Positions 35,398 to 43,800 of a stretch of DNA of 64,000 nucleotides are shown here, piece by piece. The DNA is from Jiangella ureilytica. Lineage in GTDB: Bacteria > Actinomycetota > Actinomycetes > Jiangellales > Jiangellaceae. Where the stretch lies: the NCBI RefSeq assembly GCF_004348545.1, contig NZ_SMKL01000016.1, positions 1 through 64,000 on the forward strand, given 5' to 3'. The translations under genes were made by a program, and so were the position numbers. The notes under the pieces were generated by a model, which saw only the letters and a program-made list of their open reading frames with translations, was not told the origin of the DNA and did no database searches. Numbering within the stretch: the stretch's first letter is position 1; each line of letters opens with the position of its first letter.

Positions 35398-36317
35398 GCC
35401 AGCTCCACCCTCTCGCGCCGCAGACCGCGCATGAACAGGATCGCCGCCACCATCGTCAGCACCAGCATGAGCACGCCGATGGCCGCGGCGTAGCCGAAGT
35501 CGGCCTCGGCGAACGCCTCGCGGTACATCGCCACGCCGAGCACGTCGCCGGCGCCCTGGACGCCGCCGTTGATGCCCAGCATGATGTGCACCGTCGCGAA
35601 GCCGTCCATCGCCTGGATCGCCATGTAGACCCAGCCGACCTGCACGGTGTCCCAGACCAGCGGCACGGTGACCTTGCGGAACGTGGTGAGCCGGCTGGAC
35701 CCGTCGAGCAGCGCCGCCTCGTAGATGTCGCGCGGAATGGCCTGCATGGCCGCCGAGAACAGCACCACGTAGAAGCCGACGAACGACCACGTCATGACCA
35801 GGACGATGATCCAGATCAGGTAGTCCGGCTCGGCCAGCCAGAGCCGTTGCAGCCCGTCGAGCCCGACGGCCCCCAGCACCCGGTTGAGGATGCCGCCGGC
35901 GTTCTCCGGCGCGAACACGTACTTGAAGACGATGCCGATGATCGCGACAGAGAGCACCTGCGGGAAGAAGTACACGACCTTGTAGATCGACGACCCGCGC
36001 ACGCCGGTGACCGCGCCGCCGCGGCTGCGGCCACCGACGTTGAGCATGGACGCGAAGAACAGGCCGAGCAGCAGCGTGAGGACGGGGACGACCAGCACCA
36101 GGATGAGGTTGTTCCACAGTGCCTTGTGGAGCTGGTCGTCGTTCCACATCTCCACGTAGTTGTCGAACCCGATGAAGGTCTGGGCGGCCGTGAGGCCGCT
36201 CCAGTCGGTCATCGAGATGTAGATGGCCTGGACATACGGCGACAGCATGTAGATCGCGTAGATCCCGACCGGAGGGAGCAGGAAGGTCAGGATGAAGAGA
36301 TACCTGCCGTGCCGCAT
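35394..36317 (-). CDS. ngcF: Amino-sugar ABC permease, NgcF/MalF type
   Basis: 307 residues from ATG 36317; GTG 36323, 6 bp upstream, is an alternative. Six spans and the EAA loop YEAALLDGSSRLTTFRKVTVPLVW identify a carbohydrate importer permease. It lies 14 bp after ngcE and overlaps ngcG by 4 bp. By position it is the first membrane subunit of the N-acetylglucosamine/chitobiose system. A conserved large cytoplasmic region would contact a separately encoded ATPase. Confidence 0.85.
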   Translation of the reverse strand: MRHGRYLFILTFLLPPVGIYAIYMLSPYVQAIYISMTDWSGLTAAQTFIGFDNYVEMWNDDQLHKALWNNLILVLVVPVLTLLLGLFFASMLNVGGRSRGGAVTGVRGSSIYKVVYFFPQVLSVAIIGIVFKYVFAPENAGGILNRVLGAVGLDGLQRLWLAEPDYLIWIIVLVMTWSFVGFYVVLFSAAMQAIPRDIYEAALLDGSSRLTTFRKVTVPLVWDTVQVGWVYMAIQAMDGFATVHIMLGINGGVQGAGDVLGVAMYREAFAEADFGYAAAIGVLMLVLTMVAAILFMRGLRRERVELA

Positions 36318-36331
36318 GTTCACCAGGGCAC

Positions 36332-37807
36332 CTACCCCTCGCGGTTCTGCTTGACGATGGAGTCGTCCTCGCGGATCTCCGTCGCCACCGCCTCGCACTG
36401 CTCGACCCACTGGTCGACCGTGAGCTCCGCGCGCAGCAGGGCGCCGGTGGCCTGGTCGATGCCGGGGTTCTCCATGGTCCCGTACCAGCTCGGGTAGAAC
36501 CAGTTGACGACGTTGTCGCCGGCGGCCTGCAGCGCGGCCTGTGCCGAGGCCAGACCGGGCGCCTCGATCTGCACGCCCTCCGAGGACCCCGCCACCGATG
36601 TCAGGCTGGTGACCCGCTCGGTGAAGCCGCGGGCGCCCTCCATCGACAACATGGCCCGCATGTACTCCATGCCGCCGAGCGGGTTCTTCGCATCGGCCGG
36701 GACGACGTACGGCTCGCCCGCCGTGGCGCGGACGGTCTCGAGCGGCATGACGGAGTCCGGCGAGAGCAGCGGGTCGGGCATCATGGCCAGCTGGAACGTC
36801 GGGTTCTCGGCGATCGCGTCGGCTTCCTCGTTCTCCAGCCACGAGCCCGACGGGCAGAACACGGCCTGGCCGCGCGCCCACAGGCCCTGCGCGTCGCGGA
36901 ACTCCATGCCCTCGACGCCGGGCAGGAAGTAGCCGTTCTCGGCGAGGCTGCGGATGGCGGCCGCGGACTCCATGACCGCCTCGTGGCCCCAGGCGCCCGG
37001 CTCGAGGTTGTCGATGGCGACCAGGATCTCCGGACCGGCCAGCTTGGTGGCCATGGAGAGCAGCGGCCAGTTCATGTACCGCGGCGCGGTGACGCCCTGG
37101 TAGACCCAGGGTGCGATGCCAGTGGCGGCAATGTCGGCGCAGACGTCCATCATCTCCTGCCACGTCGTCGGCACCGGCCAGCCGTTCTCGTCCATGAGGG
37201 TCTGGTTGAACCAGAGGCCGAAGACGGTGAACGCGTAGTTCAGGACGTACGGCTTGCCGTCGCGGGTGCCGGACTCGACGGTGCCCGGCAACAGCGTGTC
37301 GCGCACCGTCACGTTCGGGTCGTCCCAGCTCGGGGCGTCGAACAGCGGCGTGAGGTCGGCGAGCAGGCCGTCGCTGACGAGCTGGCCCGGGTCCATCTGG
37401 CCGTCGCCGGAGTTGTTGATGAAGTCCGGCGGGTCACCCGCGACGAACCGCGCCTGCAGCTCCGCGCCGATGTCGACCGCAGCGTGGTGGTCGATCTGGA
37501 TGTCCGGCCACTTCTCGTTGAAGATCGGCTGGTGCAGCTCGGTGGCGTACTCGTCGCCGAAGCCTCCGTCGAAGATGTAGACCTCGATCGGCTGGTCCGT
37601 GGGGATGCCGAGCGGGTTGTCGTCGGAGACGTCGCCGGACGGCGCCTCGGAGGCCTCGTCGTCGGCGTCGTCACCGCCGCCGGTCGCGCACGACGCCAGG
37701 AAGGCGCCACCGGGCCCGAGGGCCACGCCGGTGATTGCGAGGCGTTGCAGGAAGGCCCGGCGGTCGGTCCCGGCCGCCGCAGGGGTGCGTTCGATGCTGC
37801 TGGACAT
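36332..37807 (-). CDS. ngcE: N-acetylglucosamine/chitobiose-binding lipoprotein (NgcE-like)
   Basis: 491 residues. A Tat-type signal (TDRRAFLQRLAITGVALGPG) ends in the lipobox LASC, so the protein is an exported lipoprotein. The mature part has the NgcE pattern: EVYIFDGGFGDEY, RFVAGDPPDFINNSG, LADLTPLFDAPSW, VRDTLLPGTVESG, NYAFTVFGLWFN, DNLEPGAWGHEAV and FCPSGSWLENEE. These motifs are characteristic of the Streptomyces NgcE family rather than of general sugar-binding proteins. AGGAGAGG lies 7 nt before the ATG. The SIS gene lies 48 bp upstream in the same direction. Confidence 0.88.
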   Translation of the reverse strand: MSSSIERTPAAAGTDRRAFLQRLAITGVALGPGGAFLASCATGGGDDADDEASEAPSGDVSDDNPLGIPTDQPIEVYIFDGGFGDEYATELHQPIFNEKWPDIQIDHHAAVDIGAELQARFVAGDPPDFINNSGDGQMDPGQLVSDGLLADLTPLFDAPSWDDPNVTVRDTLLPGTVESGTRDGKPYVLNYAFTVFGLWFNQTLMDENGWPVPTTWQEMMDVCADIAATGIAPWVYQGVTAPRYMNWPLLSMATKLAGPEILVAIDNLEPGAWGHEAVMESAAAIRSLAENGYFLPGVEGMEFRDAQGLWARGQAVFCPSGSWLENEEADAIAENPTFQLAMMPDPLLSPDSVMPLETVRATAGEPYVVPADAKNPLGGMEYMRAMLSMEGARGFTERVTSLTSVAGSSEGVQIEAPGLASAQAALQAAGDNVVNWFYPSWYGTMENPGIDQATGALLRAELTVDQWVEQCEAVATEIREDDSIVKQNREG

Positions 37808-37855
37808 CGTGAAACCTCTCCTGGACTGATGTCGGAAAATGGGTCCGGCGGTCGC

Positions 37856-38611
37856 TCAGCCACCGCGCCGGATCCGGCCTGCGTACCGCTGCAGCAGGCC
37901 GTCGTTGTGGACGTCTCCCCCTGGGACGTTGGCGGAGAGATAGACAGGCGGCGTGTCGCCGGCCTCGATGAGCCGGCGGACCACCTCTGCCGTGAGCAGC
38001 TGCGCGAGCAGCGCCGCGGTGATGGACGAGACCGCGCAGACCGCGCCGCCCGCGGGCAGCGGCAGCACGGCGTCGCCGAACGGTCCCCCGTTGTCGAGCA
38101 CGACGTCGGCGAAGTCGGTGAGCTTGCGCCCCGAGGGGTGGCGCGACTCCACCTGCGCGCCGTGCTGCAAGGACGTGATGGCGATGACGGGGTGGCCGTT
38201 CTTGCGGGCGACCTCGGCCATGCCGACGATGCTGCCGTTGATGCCGGAGTTCGACGCGATGACGAAGACGTCGTTCGCCTCGATGGGCGCGAGGTCGTAC
38301 AGCCGCTGAGCCAGGTTCGGGTCGCGCTCGGTGCGCGGGTCGAGGATCGTCGCCGGGTCATCGCCGCCGTACATGACCAGGTCGGACAGTGCGATCCGGT
38401 TGGTCGGGATGAGCCCGCCGGCCCGCCCGGCGATCTCCATGGCCGTCGCCTGCGAGTGCCCGGTGCCGAAGGCCTGCACCACGCCGCCGTCGCGCACCGA
38501 CCGGGCGACGATGTCCGCCGCGCGGTGCACGCCGTCGAGCTGCGACGTCGCGACGCCGTCAATGATCTCGGTGATGCGGGCCAGGTACGCGGCCGCGCTG
38601 ACGTCGTTCAC
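37856..38611 (-). CDS. SIS-domain phosphosugar isomerase/binding protein
   Basis: 251 residues with one SIS domain: VVQAFGTGHSQATAMEIAGRAGG, the serine loop VFVIASNSGINGSIVGMAEVARKNGHPVIAITS, and DVVLDNGGPFGDAVLPL. The GTG start at 38611 has AAGGAG 6 nt upstream and overlaps the regulator stop by 4 bp. It is similar to SIS proteins found in N-acetylglucosamine/muramic acid pathways (glucosamine-6-phosphate or MurNAc-6-phosphate processing). Which reaction it runs cannot be read; the kinase at 39761 would supply the phosphosugar. Confidence 0.83.
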   Translation of the reverse strand: MNDVSAAAYLARITEIIDGVATSQLDGVHRAADIVARSVRDGGVVQAFGTGHSQATAMEIAGRAGGLIPTNRIALSDLVMYGGDDPATILDPRTERDPNLAQRLYDLAPIEANDVFVIASNSGINGSIVGMAEVARKNGHPVIAITSLQHGAQVESRHPSGRKLTDFADVVLDNGGPFGDAVLPLPAGGAVCAVSSITAALLAQLLTAEVVRRLIEAGDTPPVYLSANVPGGDVHNDGLLQRYAGRIRRGG

Positions 38612-39600
38612 CGCTGCTCCTTCCGCAGGGCCCGGGCCAGCTCGGGACTGAGCGCCCGGTGCGAGCTGACCGCCTGCGCCGTCAGGTTGAGGGCCACCCC
38701 GGTGGTCTCGTACCGCCGCTGCGCGACCGCCACGTAGATGAGGTCGAGCACGATGAGCTGCGGGTGCCGGGCCGCCAGGGCGTCGGGCCGGAACGTCGTC
38801 TCGTGGATGGCGGTCGTGAGGACGATGTCGGCGACCTCGGCCAGCGCGGAGTTGCGGAAGCTGGTGAGTGCGACGGTGGACGCGCCGCGGCTGCCGGCCG
38901 CCGACAGCATCTCGACCGTCTCGTAGGTGGCGCCGGAGTGCGACACCGCGATGGCGACGTCGCTGGGGCCGAGGAGGGCGGCGCTGGTGAGGCCGGAGTG
39001 GACGTCGCTCCACGACCACGTCGGGATGCCGATGCGGTGCAGGCACAGCTGCATCTCGCCGGCGACCAGGGCGCTGCCGCCGATGCCGTAGACCTCGACC
39101 CGGCCGGCGTGGGCGATGGCGTCGGCGGCCTTCTCGACCTCGGCGAGGTCCAGCTGGGCGGCGGTCTCTTGGATGGCTCGCAGGTCGGCCGTCGTGATGA
39201 GGTCGAGCATGGCCTGCAGGGAGTCCGTCGGCAGGATCTCGCGGCCGATGTCGATCTCCCAGCCGGCGACGGCGGACGAGCGCCCGGTCTCCTCGGCCAT
39301 GGCCAGCCGCAGGTCGGCGTAGCCGGGCAGTCCGAGCGCCCGGCAGAACCGGGTCACCGTCGCCGCCGACGTCCCGCTGCGCTCCGCCGTCTCGAGGATG
39401 GTGGCCCGGGCGACGACGGCGGGCGCGGACAGCACCTGCTCCCCCACCCGCTGCAGCGCGGCGGGCAGGTCCGGCAGTGCGGCCCGGATCCGCATGAGCA
39501 CGGAGTCGGCCGGCGGCCCGGCCTCGGGCACTTCCGCCGGCTGCTTCGCGGCCTCACCGGAGGTGCGTGCCTCGGCCGTCGGTAGTGTCCCTTCCGCCAA
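38608..39600 (-). CDS. MurR/RpiR-family regulator of the amino-sugar cluster
   Basis: 330 residues. An HTH_6 domain (VLMRIRAALPDLPAALQRVGEQVL, ILETAERSGTSAATVTRFCRALGLPGYADLR) is followed by a SIS sensor domain (RVEVYGIGGSALVAGEMQLCL, DVAIAVSHSGATYETVEMLSAAGSRGASTVALTS). Start is TTG 39600, with GGGAGG 5 nt upstream. It is divergent from the kinase gene and first in an operon with SIS and ngcEFG; a phosphorylated amino sugar is the likely signal. The promoter region carries a GTCAA/TTGAC palindrome. Confidence 0.9.
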   Translation of the reverse strand: MAEGTLPTAEARTSGEAAKQPAEVPEAGPPADSVLMRIRAALPDLPAALQRVGEQVLSAPAVVARATILETAERSGTSAATVTRFCRALGLPGYADLRLAMAEETGRSSAVAGWEIDIGREILPTDSLQAMLDLITTADLRAIQETAAQLDLAEVEKAADAIAHAGRVEVYGIGGSALVAGEMQLCLHRIGIPTWSWSDVHSGLTSAALLGPSDVAIAVSHSGATYETVEMLSAAGSRGASTVALTSFRNSALAEVADIVLTTAIHETTFRPDALAARHPQLIVLDLIYVAVAQRRYETTGVALNLTAQAVSSHRALSPELARALRKEQR

Positions 39601-39654
39601 CGCGACCTCCCGGCCTGGTAGTCAGTTTCGCCCGTGCCCTCTAGGGCCGCGGTG

Positions 39655-39698
39655 GTGAGAATTCTTTCTACCCTGGCCCGGATGTCAAGTGTTTGACG
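39655..39698. promoter_or_regulatory. Divergent promoter region of the amino-sugar cluster
   Basis: GTCAA-GTGT-TTGAC (39684-39697) is a perfect inverted repeat. Its left arm gives TTGACA in the minus direction, 16 bp from AAGAAT (complement within 39661-39666). Its right arm gives TTGACG in the plus direction without an obvious -10. It lies between the RpiR regulator and kinase genes and is a likely RpiR operator. Confidence 0.5.
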
Positions 39699-39760
39699 AG
39701 AGTTTTCAGAAGCGTGACCCAGCCGCAGCCCGGGTGAGACCGGACGGAGAGGATTGCTAC

Positions 39761-40765
39761 GTGGGGACGATGGAGGCGCCGCTCGCGCTGGGTCTGGACA
39801 TCGGTGGCACGTCCACCCGGGCGCTGGTCATCGACGGCGCGGGCCGGCGGCTGGGTTCGGGGCGGGCCGACGGCGCCAACCTCACCTCGCACGCCACGGA
39901 GAAGGCGTTCGACGCGGTCTCGGCGGCGGTGGCGGCCGCCCTGTCCGACGTCGCTCCGGCCGCGGTCGGTGCCGCCGTCATCGCGACCGCCGGCGACCAC
40001 AACTTCACCCGGCCCGAGATCGCGGCCGAGCTCTCCGCACGGTGGAAGGCGGCGGGTCTGACCTGCGGCTACACCGTCGTCGCCGACGCCCTGGCCGCCT
40101 TCGTGGCCGGCACGCCGTCGCCGGACGGCACGCTGGTGCTGTCGGGCACCGGCGCGATCACCGCCCGGTTCACCGACCGCGTTCTCGGGCAGATCATCGA
40201 CGGCCACGGCTGGCTGCTGGGCGACTTCGGCTCCGGGTTCTGGCTCGGCCGCGAGGCGGTGCTGTCGACGCTGGCCGCCCTCGACCGGGGCGTCGTTCCC
40301 GGGCCGATGGGTCGGGCCATGGTGACGGCACTGCTCGGGCCGTCCGGGTCCTCGGCCGCGCCGTCGCGCGCCGTCACCAACGACATCGTGCTGGCGGTGC
40401 ATGCCCGCCCGCCGGTCACGTTGTCGGAACTGGCCCCGCTGGTGACGGCACACGCGGGAGCCGACGCCGAGGCGGACCGCATCCTCGCCGCGGCCGCCGA
40501 TCACCTGCTCGCGGCCGCTTCGGTGGTTCGGGAGGCCGACGACGTGACGCCGATCGTGCTGGCCGGGTCGCTGCTCACCGGCGACACGCCGCTCGCTTCC
40601 TTGGTGCGGGCAGGGGTGGCGACGTCCTGGCCTTCGGCGCCGGTCGGGGTGGCATCGGACGGAGCCGCCGGGGCCGCCTGGCTCGCCGCCCGCTCCCTGC
40701 TCGCCGGCGACGACGCCGCGGACCGCCTGCACGCCGCCCTCTTCCCGCCCCCCGCCCAACGTTGA
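39761..40765 (+). CDS. BadF/BadG-type sugar kinase (N-acetylglucosamine kinase-like)
   Basis: 334 residues from GTG 39761, preceded by GGAGAGGA; ATG 39770 is an alternative. The ASKHA fold is clear: LALGLDIGGTSTRALVIDGAG (phosphate 1), VVADALAAFVAG, TLVLSGTGAITARF (phosphate 2), GHGWLLGDFGSGFWLGREAV and PIVLAGSLLTGD (adenosine). BadF-type kinases of this length phosphorylate GlcNAc or MurNAc. With NgcEFG import and the SIS protein, this gives a complete uptake and phosphorylation route. It is divergent from the regulator and ends at the palindrome at 40759. Confidence 0.85.
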   Translation: MGTMEAPLALGLDIGGTSTRALVIDGAGRRLGSGRADGANLTSHATEKAFDAVSAAVAAALSDVAPAAVGAAVIATAGDHNFTRPEIAAELSARWKAAGLTCGYTVVADALAAFVAGTPSPDGTLVLSGTGAITARFTDRVLGQIIDGHGWLLGDFGSGFWLGREAVLSTLAALDRGVVPGPMGRAMVTALLGPSGSSAAPSRAVTNDIVLAVHARPPVTLSELAPLVTAHAGADAEADRILAAAADHLLAAASVVREADDVTPIVLAGSLLTGDTPLASLVRAGVATSWPSAPVGVASDGAAGAAWLAARSLLAGDDAADRLHAALFPPPAQR

Positions 40766-40834
40766 TCTTGGAGTGATGGCAGGGTTCCGGTCCGGAATGT
40801 CCGATGACTACCGCACTCACTCCAAGATCGACGT
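40759..40834. repeat. TTGATC-type intergenic palindrome, copy 2 (terminator-like)
   Basis: Left arm ACGTTGATCTTGGAGTG (40759-40775), right arm CACTCCAAGATCGACGT (40818-40834): 16 of 17 bases pair and the last is a G-T pair. A smaller hairpin (TTCCGG/CCGGAA) lies inside. It separates the convergent kinase and subtilase genes. Confidence 0.8.
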
Positions 40835-40845
40835 CGGGTGGGCGG

Positions 40846-43800
40846 TCAGGGGCAGGCCAGCCGCACCTCCACGACCGACGGGCCGGCAGCGGGCGGCCGG
40901 ACGCGGCGCGAGTCGGACTCATAGCCGTCCGCCGTCGTCGTGAGGGTCAGCGGCATCTCCGACCGGTCCAGCCAGCGCAGGAACCGGCCGTCGCGGTCGG
41001 TGCGGACGGTCGCGTCGGCGCCGCGGCCGTCGATCAGCACGTGCGCCCCGGAGACGGGCCCGTCCTCGCCGCCCGAACCGCAGGCCTCGCCCGTCACCGT
41101 CCCGCTCAGCGCACCCCAGCGGCGTGGCACCTCGACGGTCAGCGACACGTCGACGGGGTCGAGGGCGTACGGGGTGTCCTCGCGCACCCAGAGCCCGCCC
41201 TCGTACGTCCCCGGCTGGGCGACGCCGGCGGTGACGTGCAGCGTCACGTCGGCCGACTCGCCGGGCTCCAGCACGCCCGGCGCGTCGCCGACGGACAGCC
41301 AGGACACGTCGGCCGACCGGCAGTCGCCGTACGTCGGGAGCTGGTCCACGGTCGTGACCGGGAAGAATCCCGTCCGGTCGCTGCCGCCGACCCGGTTCAG
41401 GCCGCACGTGCTGCCGGCGCGGTACAGCACGTTCGCCGGCGCCGGGAGGTCGAGCCAGGCGTCGGTGTCGGGGTCGTACGCCCAGCTCTCGTTGGTGATG
41501 GCGGTGCCGTCGTAGCCGCCGGCGACGATCAGCTCGTCGGACGCGCCGGTATAGGCCATGCCCCAACGAGCCGCCGGCAGGTCGGCGACCCGGCTCCAGC
41601 TGTCGGTGGCGGGGTCGTAGGCGTACGTGTGGTCGGAGATGCGGCCGTCGCGCTGGATGCCGCCGGCGCAGTACACCCGGCCCTCGATACCGGCGCAGGC
41701 CTGCCGCGACGTGCTGGTGGGGTACGGCGCCAGCGTGGCCCAGGTGTCCGTCGGCGGGTCGTAGCGGTAGACGGTGTCGCGGCCGCAGTTGTTGTCGCAG
41801 CCGCCGACCACGTACAGCTGCCCGTCGAGCACCGCCCGTCCGGCGCCGTAGACGGGCATCGGCGCCGCGGCCAGGGCCGTCCACCGGTCGGTGTGCGCGT
41901 CGTAGGCCCAGGTGTCGCTCTTGGGCCGCTGGTCGCTCCACCGCCCGCCGGTGACGTAGAACAACTCGCCGATGACGGCACCCATGGCGGCCTCGCGGGC
42001 CTGCGGCAGGTCGGCGATCGGTTCCCAGCGCAGCGTCGCCGGGTCGTACGTCCAGCCCGCGCTCACCCAGTCGAGGTTCCCGGTGCCGCCGATGCCGCCG
42101 ACGGAGAAGATGCGCCCGTTCAGCTCGCCGACGGCGTTGTCGAGCACCGGCATCGGGTAGTCGGCGAGGTCGGTCCACGGCCCGTCGGCAGGCGTTCCGG
42201 CGCCCGCCGAGCCGGCCGCGCCGCCGGTGGCACCGTCGGTCGCCGGGTCGAAGCCGAGCGGCGACGCGTCGCCGTCGACCCGCACGATCTCCGCGCCCTC
42301 GGCGGCCGCGACGTCGGCCCGGCCGAGGCTGCTGCCGTCGGGCCGCAGGATCGTGCTGCTCCCCTGCCGCTCGGTGAGCTCGACGGCGACCGGCGCGGTC
42401 CCGGTGTTGGTCAGCGTGACGGTGTGCTCGGCCGACGCGCCCAGTTCGAGCGCCGTGTCGATACCGCCGGACACCGCCAGCCGGCCCGCGGCGAGTGCGA
42501 TGTCGTGCCTGGTCACGCCCCCGGCGACGACGGCGACAGCGTGCTCGCCGCGGGCGTACCGGTCGGCGTCGGCCGTGAGGACGGGCGTGACACCGGCCGC
42601 GAACAGCGCGTAGAACCCGTCCACCGACTCGACCGGGTCGAGCGGCGCCGCGGCGTCGGCCACGCGGGCCCCGGTGAGCGGCGTGCCCGTGTTGGCGTCG
42701 GTGACGGTTCCGACCACCAGCCCGCCCTCGACCGGCACGCACTCGCGGCTGCCGACGTACACGTCGTCGAGCTGCCAGGAGTACGAGCTGAACCGGGCGT
42801 CGTAGTAGTGGAACCGCACCTGGACGTCCGGATCCCCGGCGGCCTGCGGGATCGGGATCGTCCGCTCCACGCCGCCGCGCGTGTTGACGCCGGTCTGGCG
42901 CAGCACGGTCTCCCAGGTGACGCCGCCGTCGAGGCTGAGGTCGACGTCCGCGACGTCGCCGAGCTGGTTGAGCGCCTGCCGGAACCCGATGACCGGCGCG
43001 GCGTCGTCGCTGAGGTCGTAGACCGGCGTGGTCAGCGTGGTGTCGACGTAGACGCCGAGTCCGGGGCTCTGCACACTGGCCGAGGCCTCGCTGCCGCCGG
43101 TGAGGTTGCCCTTGTCGTACGGATCGTCGAACGCCCAGACCTCGCCGCTGCCGTTGCCGTCGGCGACCGTCCAGCCGGCGGGCAGGCCGTGGTCGAGGTC
43201 GGTGCCGCCGCCGGTGTAGGTGTACGCGTAGCCGGGGGTCGTGCATCGGCCGGCCACCCGGGCGAGCGCGATGTCGGCCGTCACGTCCTCGTCCCCGGCG
43301 ACGACGGTGGCGGCGCCCGGCTGGTAGCCGGGATACTCCGAGGCGACGGCGAGGGTGTACGACGCGCCCGCCGGAACCTCGACGGCGTACCGCCCGGTCT
43401 CCGGGTCGGTGTGCACGGTGCCGCCGGGCATGGCGTCGACCGTGACCTCGGCGTGCAGGGGCCAGCCCTGCCCGGACCCGTCGGTGACCCGGCCGCTGAC
43501 GGTGACGGTGTCCTGTGCCGTCAGGGCGAGCTCGAGGGTCGCCGTCTCGTCCTGCGTGACCGTCACCGAACCCGAGCGCGGTACGTAGCCGAACGCCGTC
43601 GCCGTCACCTCGTAGTCGCCGACCCGCAACGGGACGGTGTAGCTGCCGTCGTCGCCGGTGGTCCGTTCGCGCTCGACCGGTCCGGTGATCGAGATCAGCG
43701 CGCCCGGGACCGGCTCGCCGGTCGCGGCGTCGGTGACCGTGGTGACCAGCGTGCCGGTGTCGCCGACCGGTGCGGAGTCGAGCAGCGCGAGCGCGTCGAG

